Source: Morinoia aosen (lineage: Eukaryota > Arthropoda > Malacostraca > Amphipoda > Talitridae). From it: a stretch of 64,000 bases of DNA. This document shows, one piece after another, positions 49,143 to 60,919 of this stretch; position 1 is the first letter of the stretch, and each line of letters opens with the position of its first letter. The notes beneath the pieces are model-generated. The model was not told the origin of the DNA. It made no database searches and worked only from the letters and a program-made list of their open reading frames with translations. The stretch lies in NCBI GenBank assembly GCA_030386875.1, contig CM059563.1, positions 30,790,139-30,854,138 on the forward strand, read 5' to 3'. The position numbers and the translations under genes were made by a program.

Positions 49143-51880
49143 GGTGTGAGCTGCATTGCTTGAAGTGGTCAAAATAAAGCCGTGAGCGGCTACAAATATC
49201 GAGTAGCGATGAAGGTAAGACTGCTAATGGGACAAATGATGAATTTTACTCATTTTTGGAACTGAAAATAAATTTTGTTCCCTCAGGCGCCTCTCGTAAT
49301 AATGTATGGCTCGCGGAAGAAGACACGTCATTATAAGAACAATTTTTGCAGTATCATGAAGGATATAGCATGTCGGGAAATTTGTATTATTCTAGTATTC
49401 AACGGGATCTATCGTAAACACTTATTTGAAGCAAATCGTGATTAGTCTCTGAAAATTTTTTGATATAACGCGCAATTACCGAAGCTTGAATACTTCTCGT
49501 GAGGGAGTGAGCATGCAACATGATGGAACGTTATTTATTCGCCTTGAATTCTGACATCCTGGCTTGCATCGCAAGAGTTCATCTCACCTTGCTGCCGGTG
49601 TGACGGCCCGACGACCCACACCACCACTACGCTCTCTCAACACAATCACGGTGATGTCATCACGGAACTTCGTCCCCACTCATTCATTCCCTTTCATAGG
49701 AAGAAGCTGTAATTATAACTTTAAAATTTGTATTCATTTGAAGCAGGCAAGGATTAACTCTAAAGAGTTTTACTGATTTTCAAAAACAGATAAAAAAATA
49801 TTATAAGGCTAGTTTGCGCTTTGCTCCTGCATGCTACAAACATCACAAAATGAGTTTTCTTCCGCAACACGTTTTTGCTTTTAAATGTGTAAAAGAACGC
49901 GTTGAGTTTTTAACAGTAATGGACGGCTAATGCGTCTTACACTGCATTTTCAGAACTGAAATTTGTGGTGAACTTACTTTACTGTGAGCTTTTACTGTGT
50001 ACTTTTTACTCTTTTTACTCCGCTTTACATATACTGCTATTATGTCACACGTTCAATACTGACAGTGTCAGTGGGCGCTTCAAAAGCTTAGAGGAAATTA
50101 ACTTTTCTAATTATGAACAGAAGCTCGACTTGTTTCAAGTAGATTAATGACATTTCTCAAATGCAGTTCTTTTTTACAACCTTTGATTAGTTTACTGGAG
50201 TTTAGGATTTGGAGCTACAGCATTTGACCTCAGCGATCAACTCTACGTGAGATATGGCACGAAGGTTATGTTTAAAGTTACTTGAGTTATTTTATGATAC
50301 ATTGTCTATGAGAGACAAACTCGTGTAGTGCTCGAATCATAAGTTAAAATATTGATTTAAATCCGCACAAGAAAACTGAACTCCGTTGATCACTTCAGTC
50401 AGGCAAATTCAGGTTCTTTGCTCTTAGTCAACTCACTGATGACACCGGTCTTGACTGAAAATCGTCATATCAAATACGTAAATAAATTTCTTTTTGCTAT
50501 ATCCGACACATGAAGAGAACAACAAAATTTTAAGTAAAGATGAATACCATTGTCATAGCTAAATCCAGCCTAAATATATGACACAGCTGTCTAAATTTTT
50601 TCTCGCTGATATCTATACAACAAAACTATGTACGCAAACGACATATGGAAGTAAGGCAAGGAAAAACAACGTACTCGCCAACAATCATTCGCTAATTTCA
50701 GAGCACGAGAGTTTTCTCACCATGACAGCCGACATGAAGTCACCAGATCTCGCGCTCATCTCGTCTGAAACGCAACTGTCCTGAGTTTCGCACCACACCA
50801 GACGTACTCAGGTTTTGCTCTCCTATGATTAGAACAAGTTCTGATCAGGACGCTATCTCCTGATAAACCGACCTGCAAAGATCGTTAAAGCTGGTTTTGA
50901 GATGACGCAATCCAGCTATGTGAAAACCTCAAATTCAGATCGGACGTCAGGAATTTTTCCAAAGGACTACTTAGATAAAAAAAGATCCATGTCAAATGAC
51001 AGATGGTCATACATGGGATAAAGTATACCGTGGCGGCGTTTGCTCACTCACAGATATCAGTCGCTGATTACCGCTCCTTCTCATCAGCTCACTTGATCAG
51101 TTATTGTTTGGTGATACGAGATAAAGTCTTACAGTTGTAATCCATGCATGCACGCGCATCGAACTCGTAGATATTAGATACCATGTAACATATGTAGAAG
51201 CAGGGCTATATATAGAGTATTCAAGTATAACGTAACAGTGAAACAGTCTTTTTGCTCTATCGTAGAGCAAAATAATTTTTTACTAAAAAACGTTTGTGGA
51301 TAAATGAATCAATTCAAATCAAGTTATTAAGTTTTAAAATTGTGGGCTATTTCATTTATTTCAAGTGTGATTCAAATAACCAAGATCATTAACCTGTTGA
51401 TCCTTACAGCAGTTTTACATACAGTAGAGTCAATGAAAGAGAACGTAAACTTTTTGAGAGTTCAAAATAATCATACAAACGTAGGAGTATTTTCATAATT
51501 TTACATTCCATCATTAAAAAATTCCTTAGAGCACTATAAAATTAGAAGAATGAGAGGAAAGATATTATATGTACAACTGCATGCTCGTACTTCTGATAAG
51601 AACATTTCCGCCCATTCTGTTGACCCTGTATTGTTTGTCTCCCGTGTACCGCGTGTTGCTGGAGTCTTGGTATATTTGCGAAATATCGGTTCCTGTCGTC
51701 CGTAGTTCAGGGCGGAGCTTAGTGAGGGCAACCTATGAATAAATAATGAGTCACAAAATTACAACTCATGCTTCCTTATAGCCTGTTTCGGCCTTCTCTA
51801 TAAAATTCGCCGGCGAACCACTTTCAACTTAAACTTTCTCATTACTATCTGCTGAAAATTATGGGAGGTCTGAAACTAAA
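49143..51880. other. Region upstream of the protease gene; first exon and promoter not identified
   Basis: The missing first exon and promoter of the minus-strand protease should lie here or further to the right. I see no TATA and ATG pair with a matching donor that I could defend. Confidence 0.4.
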
Positions 51881-51927
51881 CTTAAACAGTCAGCGAAATA
51901 ATTGACTTCCATCTCAAAGTCCATTGA
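51881..51927. pseudogene. Shrunken copy of the exon 1/intron 1 border of the protease gene
   Basis: CTTAAAC followed by AGTCAGCGAAATAATTGACT and TCCATCTCAAAG repeats 48421-48465 exactly, except that six bases (TTACCC, covering the splice donor) are missing. The match then jumps to TCCATTGA, found at 48596-48603 in exon 1, across an AAG shared by both sides. The copy includes seven intronic bases, so it came from genomic DNA rather than spliced mRNA. Confidence 0.7.
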
Positions 51928-52729
51928 ATTTAAGAGACAATAAGAAATTAAATTGGTAAATAACAGTGTTAGTTGACACCTTGGTGTTACATGATGGTCA
52001 GTTTACAACTCTGGTTTACTCATAGCTGTGCGATAACACTCAAGGGACTTACAGCTCACAGGCCATTAGGAGGCTAAAGAAGCTATAGGGATACTGTGAC
52101 CATTAATTGCTATCTCTCATGTTATAAGAGCACATGAAATCAATCGGCTGCACTCGACCTTTCTGTATTCCAGAATGGTGATTAGATCCGTGACCGATGC
52201 AGAAAGTAACTGCTTTTTTTATTGTTATCGAATTTCTGTGATAAAGTGATGATAATTCGCTAGAAAATAATCTTCAACAACGTCCGGCAAGGCAGAATTT
52301 GGTAAGGGAGTAACGCAGAATCTATTAAGGGGTGAGTAAAAACGTAGAATTGTTCCTTATTCGGAATACCCAGAAACAAATCTGCTGGGTCATTTTTTCT
52401 ACTTGGTAACTGTTTTGTTCGTTACAATAGAGTTAATCCGTAGCCGTACTAAAGGACGAGCTCTTCACACGAGTGATATGCTATGAGCTACTATAGTTCT
52501 TACAACTATAACAAAACGTCTTTTTAGTCCTTTTACGAACTTTGCACATAATCAAGTTTAGCTCACTTCCCTTTTACATAGCTTTACTTGCATCGAAGAT
52601 TTCTGCATGACTGTTTTCAGTAATTATAAAATATAAATGTAAAATCTTTTATTCAGATTCCTCTTTCAATATCGATCGAAGACATGCTCACACGAATAAA
52701 GCAAACAGTAAACAGAAATTTCCATCCAT

Positions 52730-53160
52730 GGAGTCCACCTCACACGAAGAAATTAGGAATTTAGTTGATTTGCATCGCCCCCAAGATCCTCACCGACCCA
52801 TTAGCTTGCCAAGCCATTTCCTGCAGCTTCATGCAGAACAAGACGGTCCGAGAACGGCTTCTAATAGGCATTAGTTGACGAGTGGGTGCCCGTCAATGAG
52901 GACATCGAAGGGAATGCTGTCCGTCATTTCCAGGGCATTAGGCCAATCGCTACGGCAGACTAAATGCCTTCATTAGCCAAGCCCAATGAAGTGTAAAGGG
53001 TCGTAGAGGGCCAACATGGCATCACAGGAAGCCCTTTATTGCTCCTCCAGGCGCCTCACCTCTCCAGCCCTCACACTTGCAAGTCAAGCGGCCGACTGCC
53101 TCAACTTCTGCGTACTGGTCCCAAGTCTCAAATAATGCTCTTCCAGGTCTACTAACGCTC
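52730..53160. promoter_or_regulatory. Candidate non-coding regulatory block
   Basis: This GC-moderate block stands out from its AT-rich flanks. It contains an octamer-like ATTTGCAT at 52768-52775, repeated ATTAG words (AAATTAGG, CCATTAGC, GGCATTAGTTG, GCATTAGGCC, TCATTAGCC) and TTTATTGC near 53036. These resemble POU, homeodomain and Caudal-type sites. No open frame spans it. It lies about 4 kb upstream of the protease exon 1. The function is inferred only from composition. Confidence 0.25.
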
Positions 53161-55904
53161 ACTGAAAACAATTTCTCATGGCTTCTTGCACAACATAATG
53201 AAAAAGCACAGGATTTTTAGTGCATTTTCTTACGTAAACTAAGCAAAATAGAAACTAAAAAGGGTTCACTTGCTTTACTAAATTGATGTTCCTTATGCAA
53301 CTGTAGTGAATATTTTAGAGCTGGCAAAACTAGTTTAATGAAATTTGAATCGTAGGACGTCGTAAAAATACGCTTAAGAGATAAGAATGATTGACACGTG
53401 CCTAGAAGAGATTTATGTTCAAAGCTGTAAAGTGTGCTCAGAATTTCTTTCTGCAGAAAAGTTGAATGCAATGAAAATGAAATACAATATTGTAATGGCA
53501 ATAATTATTAATTATACACAGCGCACAATACGAGAGAAGAAGAGCAATGCTCACATCTCTCTAGCAATATGTGACCTGCACTCTGAGAGTGTCACTCCAG
53601 TCCAGTTCATGAGGACTGCCATGTCGCCTTCACGCTTGTGGAGCGGAGGACAGCTCGGGGAACAGCTGCACGACCGGCGGTGTACCTGTCGGCTGCTGCG
53701 GACGCTAGTTCCTGCGTGCTCTTAACGTGTGTAGCTTGAGGTGTCGAATGTCCATTTTTGAGTACTAGGGACTTCTTTAATTGATGGATATGATCTGGTT
53801 GTGCTTAGCGTGTTTAGCTGCATTGTGCTAGATATCATTACCACGATTTAACTGAGGTGTTAACAGAGCTTGTGGGTCGTGAAATCGAATGATGTTACTA
53901 TTCTTTCGAGAGACAGAGTCTCGAATTCTAACATAAAGTAAATTTATTCGACTGATATTATGAAGCTTCACTGCTTACTTAAAGAATTCTTGTTAGGGAG
54001 ATCAGAATAGAGTCGAAACTTCTTTTCAGAATGCACTCTGAATAAAGTTACCTTGCTTGTGTTCTTACACCTTTTAACTGAAAAGTGTTTCTATTTTCGG
54101 TTACAAATACGGATAAATCATGTTTTAAAAGTGGCTTGTCGTTGAGTTATTTTAGGTACTACTCCAGCGAGGAATTAACTTAATTAGATGAGTCTACTGC
54201 ATGGTTGTTATGTATTTAGTTCGAGGTATAGAGAGTTACTTCTGGAACTAACAAATGAGGATAGTTAGCTGAAAATGACATGATAAATACTCAGCTCAGC
54301 TGCAGGCAAACTCATACGCCGTCGTTCGGTGGCAGCGCCTCGAGACGCAATTACACAGGAACCTTTCGTGCTGAAAGAATTTCTTAGCTTACATGCAACT
54401 CGTAACTTTTGAAGGTAAAATGAAGCAAAGTTTAAAAATACATTTTCCGGGGTAAACTCAACTGCTCTCAAAGTAAGATCATTAAACTGGTTTCTGTGTG
54501 TATTCAGTAGATTCAAGTTCCATTGGACGAAATAAACAGAATGAATAAACACGGAAAGCGGACGTCGGAAAATTTTCTCATTATTTCCTGAAATCTTCTT
54601 AAAAAAATCACATTACCAGAGAAGCAAGAACCGTTTAAGGTTCGCCGTCCTTACGGTTCGTGCATATTTTTGCGGCGCAATCAATTTCTGGTCACTCGTG
54701 CGTTTTAAAATTCATAGAAAGCCTCGCATTTCTGAGCATAATCCAAATTTCTGAGACGAGAGAGAGATTTGGCAGTCTCGTGAAATTCGACGGCAATCCC
54801 TTGAGATGAGACACATTGACACGCGCGCGCCCTCGAGTGTTGCGCCAAAATTGCGTCGCTTCCTGTCCTGCCAGAGGCTGCTGCTCCTCACAACCGCTCC
54901 TGTCTGCCAAATTTTGCTCCGAAATATTTCACAGTGAAATCAAGATCATAAGGCAAGGCCTCTAATGGACAGAAATTTAGCATTGTTTTCCTTTCAGAAA
55001 CAATGAACGCACGAGAGAGAAACTAATGCATTTAGAATTTCCAGCTTATCGTTCATCACAGTTTTTTCTTTCATACATGTTTGGAATGTCTGAAAGAATT
55101 ATTTTTCCTTTCCGTTTAGAAGTACATGATGAGCCGCGAGATGAACTGCTTGTAATACCAGAAATCACACTAACAAGCTGTAACGTGTCAACTTTAGTGT
55201 GGACCAAATGGCGACAGCACACAGCTTTTGGCAGGCGGCGCTGTAACGTCGTTTTATTTACGACCGCGCGAGGTGAGCTCTCTCAAGCCTTCCTTTATAA
55301 AGCGGCCTCAAGCGTTAATAATATATTTTTGATGCCTGCGGTACCCCTATGCTCGCGACGAGATAGTTTGCTTCTACCGGCTCGGTAGAATAGCGCTCCA
55401 CACAGAACTTCCTAAAAAAGGGAATTCTTGGGTAACTTTAGTTTGTAAATTTTTGCCAATCATAGCCATTAATTTTGTGATCTGCCTTTGCTGAAGGTAA
55501 TGCATCATAAATTTTTTGGATGAGTTATGACGTTTTCAAATGTTTACATACTTTTAGTTTGTGTTAAAGTGGGTCAGGCAGCAATCCCTCCTCGCTCAGT
55601 TGTGCAATTATTGATTTTCAATTTAATACTTGTCAGACTGTTGTTCACTGATCAACCTTCAACAAGACAAAATAGTCTCACTACGGATCACAGTTTCAGA
55701 ACCGTTCTTAAATTACGATCAAATTACCTACTCTTATTTACCCTGCATGACATCGTCTCTCGTGCACTTAATAAGCAGCGTCAAGAGATGCTCCTTATGT
55801 CATCTTACTGAAAATATATCACACCTCAAAATAGACAATGAATGAATTTTATACCATAAGCATTTTGTTTTGTTTCTAGTTAATGTGATGAAATCACTTT
55901 TTCT

Positions 55905-56035
55905 GTTGGTCAGCTGTTGTTTTTCAGCGGTCAATGCTGATCAAACGGGCTGGTACGCTGCCGGCAGCGTAAGTTGGTCAGCTGTTGGTTTTCAGCGGTC
56001 AATACTGATCCAACGGACTGCCGGCAGCGTAAGCC
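55905..56035. repeat. 68-bp tandem duplication
   Basis: GTTGGTCAGCTGTTG, then TTTTCAGCGGTCAAT and CTGCCGGCAGCGTAA occur twice, starting at 55905 and 55973. The second copy is shorter by about 6 bp before CTGCCGGCAG. Confidence 0.9.
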
Positions 56036-56132
56036 ATCAACGGGTGATCGATCACAGTAGGGAGAAAACTGGAAAGTTATTTCTTCTCGTAAAATGACTA
56101 CCTCTATGATTAAGTGGAAGAGTGCCCGGATA

Positions 56133-56345
56133 TACAGGGTGTGCCAAATAATACACTCATCCCCTGACGGACGATTACTCATGTATTTCTTGTTTTACTC
56201 AAGTGCTCACAAGTTTTCGTGCGCGAGATAAATGATCTTTTTCATGATTGACCTCATTAAACATGTATCTATGACAATACACACCTACATCAAACCAAAA
56301 TACAGAGGCTGTCAAAGAGAGTGCACAATTTTTGGGACACCCTGT
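56133..56345. mobile_element. MITE of about 213 bp with TACAGGGTGT ends
   Basis: The left end TACAGGGTGTGCCAAATAAT and the right end, read in reverse as TACAGGGTGTCCCAAAAATT, form short inverted repeats. TA lies at both outer edges, as expected for Tc1/mariner-type insertion. The roughly 170-bp interior has no coding. The first ten bases match the ends of the 21.6-22.56 kb element, but the interiors differ. Confidence 0.8.
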
Positions 56346-59300
56346 ATTATTATTTTACCTTTCTTAATATACACTCATTCGAATTTACTCGTCTCTCTAA
56401 TACAATTAAATGATTAAGTGAACAAGGTGATAAATAAATGATGACCCTCACTCAGACCTAACTACAATCCAAAACACCTGATTACATGCGATACCTATAT
56501 CAGAAAATAATTAACTGCGTACAGAGATACTTTGCAATTTTTTTAATTGTCTGCTTTTTTACCTTACAGTGCGTAAACACCCCTTCATTAAAATTAAAGA
56601 GAAAAGTTAATATTTATTTAATACTCTCAATAGACCTTACATAACTGCAAAAATTTCATCCACAGGCCATTATCAGAGTTAGAATTTACTTGAGCAAAAA
56701 AATAAACGCTTTATGTCTCTTGTAAAAGTTTGTAATTCTTTTCGAACCTTCCTTAATTCTATCATCTCTGTCGATAAAAACTTTTCGAGAAATGAACACA
56801 GGCTTTCTTATGCTACTTGATGAACGCCTAACAATGAACTTCATGGCTACATACCAGCATTTAAATATTGAAGTGTCTGCTTGGCGATTGGGCTAAAAAA
56901 GAATCGCTCCGTTTTTTAACGCTCGTCCATTTTCTGAATCTAACTTGGTCGTCACAGTTAGGTAGGAATTTAAAATGGCAATAGCGTTCGAAGCTACCCA
57001 ATTATAAATGAATTAATGATTATCGATACCCGTCGATAACTTTTCGCGCCAGTACAGTAGTGAAAGTTTGTAAGGCGCGTGTTTATTTCATCGGCGGCGT
57101 GCAATTATTTTCTTTTCGCACTCCTGATTGATATTAGGATTGTATATCAGTTCCAGGGTAGATTTGTGTCAAACGAGCTGAGTGCTCTCATGTTATCAGA
57201 CATGATCCATGTATCCAGCCGCGCCGTCTCGCACGGCTGCCATTCTCCGCTCACCTCGCCTCAGGGCTATCTAACGCAAGGCAGAATTAAAGCTGCGCAT
57301 TTCATCTCTTAACTTACGATTTCAAATTTGCTCGAAATTAGACAACAATGCAATGGCATTTTTTTAGGGAATAATTCTAGCACTTTTGCTTTAGGATACC
57401 GATCTCTTATTGGCTAGAAATATTTTCAGAGGTGGTTCTATTTATTCGCTTTTGATTAGAGAAGCGATAACGCGTAAATGTAAGTTTCAAAACACTTTCA
57501 AGCTCGTTGGATGGAACAAAGGCTCAATGGAACAAAGTTAACCGGCGATAACGCTTTCTCCATAATTTACATCCTTTGTAAAAGTGTAAGGATAAAGAGG
57601 GTTTGGAAAAAATCGCTGATTTTACTTTCTGTTACTAGCCTGCATGTTTTCATTATTTTTATGTTATTTAAAAGATTCTATTACGAAATATTTCGCAAGC
57701 AATTAATAATTCCTAAGAACTATAATAAAGTTCAGGAAAACCTAAATTGAAATGCATTTTTAGCACAGTATTCTATCCATTGCTGAAGTGGACGTCAATT
57801 TTTATTAGATGAGATCAATGTTACGTTCGGCAAGTTTCATCGAAGCGCATTGTTGGATCAAAGCCCACTCCGGAATTCAGGGCATTTATAGTTTGGGCTC
57901 GTGTCTGTTGGCCCCCTTGCCCAGACAAAACCTTGCCTGCCCAGACGCAGCAGCTATACTCGTATAGGGACGTGCAGGGATAATTAGGTCTCACCTTCAC
58001 TTTGCCGACCGCGGTACCCAGAATTTTGCGTAGCGTGTATCGCTCAGTACGGCCTCACCTGCCTCAGTACGTTGGCGTGCGAACTGCTAGCACCTACAAC
58101 TTCTTTTACAACTTCTTCAGCACTCATACTTTTGTTTAGGTTGGAAAACTGGCACTCTAGATTAACTAGAACTTTGATGCATGCGAAACATGATACTCTG
58201 ACTGTTAATTAAACTGCTACTAAAGTCGTGTCAAGCATAGTGTTCTCAACTAAAACTTTGAACGAGAATAATGAATGACTTCTCTTTGTTTGCTTGTGAA
58301 AATGGAATGAGTTATTATACACGTTCATTAAAGACTTTAAAAAAAGACTTTCTGAGCTTCATCTACGTTCATTCTGTGTTTCATTCAAGTCAAAGAGCTC
58401 ATAAGCAGCGAGTTTGAAAAAAGCATCAGCGCAAGTACCGCAGTGGAATTGATTCGTAGTGCTTATGATGATACAAAACATGCCACGGGTAATGGGAGCC
58501 GTAATCTCATTTCTAAAACGATTAAATGAAAAAAGGCGGCTAAAAGAGCGCTCAAAAAATGTTGATTTCAAACAGATGAGAGTTGCTGCCACTATGCATC
58601 CTACAACTAAACCTAGTTTGGAGAAACCTGCAGATCTATTCAACCAAGCCCATGTAGATAGCCAGAATCATCTAAGAATTATTGCAAAGATTTCAACGGT
58701 AGGACAGTGTGTCCAGAGCAAACTGCCATAGAAATATGCAGGCGAGAACTACTTGTTGGTTGTAGATGACATTCAGGAACAACATTTTGCTTGATATGCT
58801 ACTGGTAATGAGGAATGGGTCCTTCATCTCCCGTGTGTGGTACTCTTACTGGTCATGGGAAGGGCCTCCAGAATGCTTAGTTAGAATGTGTTCCTCATCT
58901 TCATATTTTTCTAATATTGCTTTTCGTGAATATCAGTTGTTTGCGAGGCATCGCAAATATTTAATACTCTTAAGCAAACAGCAAAACCAGAGATAGAAAA
59001 TAGATTGAAATTACACTTTACTTCAAAACAAAGAGCATTTGAACCCCATAGTTGACGATGTTGACTGATATGATGAGCTTCCGGAACAGAGTGAAAGTTA
59101 CGTTTATGATTGATGTTTCATGAGCATGATTTTCATCTTTTAAATATACTTTAAAATCTCTCGGTACATAGATTCTAAAATGAACTTTATTCATACGTAA
59201 TTTGGGATTAATTGAATTTTCATTCGTTGCGCGACACAGATTAGAATTTTTGTGAGCTAAAGCGCCAATACCTGTGCGCCATACCATAGCGTTTCGTTTA

Positions 59301-60186
59301 GCGAAATTATTACTGCTGGTCTAAAAGCCCCGGGGTAACTGCAGTACACAGCATTAACTTGTAGCTAAAACTATAGCTTTTGTTTATGAAAATTCTCCAA
59401 ATCTGCAGCCCGGCTTAATTTGCTGTCAGAGATATTTTTTGACTCTGTAACTGCAATGAGTTGGTGTCGGAAGGTTGGTGCATGAATGCTCGGCCTAGTG
59501 AACCTGATCGAGCATCATGCGGGATGTCATTCCCATCATTTAGCTGCTGAGTGTTCATGCAGTCAATTCTTGATCTAATGATGACTCTCTTTGTAATGCG
59601 GATATTTCTTAATTATTATGACTCAGCCTAAAATTGGAATAACCTAAGGAACTCGAATAATTTATTATAAACCCACTGCATCTACTTACCTATCCTAGCG
59701 CTTCTGGGGAAGTTTGCCATGCTCGAATTTATGCATAGAAGAGAGTATCTGAACATCCTTGGGATAGCAAAGAGATTGAAATTGAGAAAATAATGTCATC
59801 ATTAGTTAGCTTAGAATTTACTCGGAGCACAATTGCTATCAGATCATGCCATCACTATCAGAGAATCAGGCTGTATCAACTGCCATAGAGAGGCAGACAA
59901 ATGTTTTGCAATTCCCCGTCGAAATTTGTTTCAAGTTATTTAAGCGTGGATTGGCACCGCCTTGACGAATGAGAAAGGCACATTGTTTCATATCGGGTAT
60001 GCTTCATGAAGGGTTCAATTTTTGAGCCCCTTCTAGTGCCTAGTTTCAGCTGTGCTGAAAATATGTTATTACTATTTCAACTGTAATGAAAAGTTATTTA
60101 TAGGTTTCCCTTTTTCCTAATGAACATTCAGACATCTCAAATTCTTTTCATGGGTCCTTCTGAACTTCCGTTTTTCTTTAATGCTC
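56346..60186. other. No gene recognised
   Basis: AT-rich unassigned sequence with a GC-richer patch at 57880-58080. Overlapping opposite-strand frames at 58359-58731 have no known domain. Confidence 0.55.
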
Positions 60187-60375
60187 ACCGAGTCCGAGTG
60201 GTTAAGAACGCGCTCTTCACGGGAAGGTGTCGGCAGTTCAATTCCCGGCAGTGCCGCCACGTGTTTCTTCCCGTTGGAAAAAGGGAGAGCTCAGCCACAA
60301 TTCCCCACTCTACCCAGGTGTCGGAAATGGGTACCGCCTTGACCGGAGGTAACCGTCATTGCGCCCTAGTGTAAG
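60187..60375 (+). mobile_element. tRNA-derived SINE-like element
   Basis: GTCCGAGTGGTTAAGAACGC resembles a tRNA box A and D-arm of the Ser/Leu type. About 40 bp later, CAGTTCAATTCCCGG resembles box B and the T-loop. A GC-rich body follows with GTGTCGGAAATGGGTACC, resembling the body of invertebrate SINEs with a tRNA head. The T-stem does not pair well, so it is not a functional tRNA gene. Its 3' end is uncertain. Confidence 0.55.
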
Positions 60376-60482
60376 TTATAAGGAATTTGAGAAACCAATG
60401 TACAATACATTAGAGGTGATTAGAATAAAGCTTCCTTTAAAAGCATATTTTAATAGAACGTAGCCGGGAATTAAAAAGATCA

Positions 60483-60500
60483 CAGAGAGAGAGAGAGAGT
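60483..60500. repeat. (GA)n microsatellite
   Basis: About nine AG repeats follow the SINE-like element. Confidence 0.9.
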
Positions 60501-60919
60501 GTGAATCGCAACGTCAAGCTCCGTTCCATGTTATTCGGTTCATAAATGTAATTATCCTCAAATTATGTAACATTAACTCAAATAATAAATAATAACTAAT
60601 GGTGAACTTTTGTTTATTCCTTTCCTGCAGACATGTAGACTCGATATAGAAGCTTCGACGGGAATTAGGGTTCAAAAGTTAAAGTGTTGATGCACGCAAA
60701 ATGCCTTGAATGTTTAATTTAAGGATCAGCGTATGATTTCGCTGTATGAGCATAGATAGCTATCCGAATCTATGAATTGCTGCTCAGTTCATACATTGGC
60801 AAAATTGACTGCGAAAGATGGTGGAGTTTTGAAGAATGTTACCCTAATATTAAGACGTGAGAAGTTATTGTTTGAAAACAAAGGGGCGGAGTATCTCAAC
60901 AGCAGAGGCCGCCGTGCTC

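Larger units (their letters stand above)
51928..56132. other. No gene recognised
   Basis: Apart from the candidate regulatory block at 52730-53160 and the 68-bp duplication at 55905, nothing is recognised. The 120-codon plus-strand frame at 55026-55388 has no known domain. Confidence 0.55.

Noticed and set aside
48726..49163. Long repetitive open frames on both strands, with a SEACLVQGSGLVCWAAGVQL-type repeat on plus
   Set aside because: They arise because the 60-bp minisatellite unit is a multiple of three and happens to lack stops; no start context, splice signals or domain supports a protein.
55026..55388. 120-codon plus-strand frame
   Set aside because: No recognisable domain, and it is not flanked by convincing exon-like sequence.
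59690..59720. U1 snRNA-like CTACTTACCTATCCTAGCG
   Set aside because: Only the first dozen bases resemble U1; the rest of the RNA is absent.
60187..60260. Functional tRNA-Ser or tRNA-Leu gene
   Set aside because: Box A- and box B-like words are present, but the T-stem and acceptor do not pair; a SINE head fits better.
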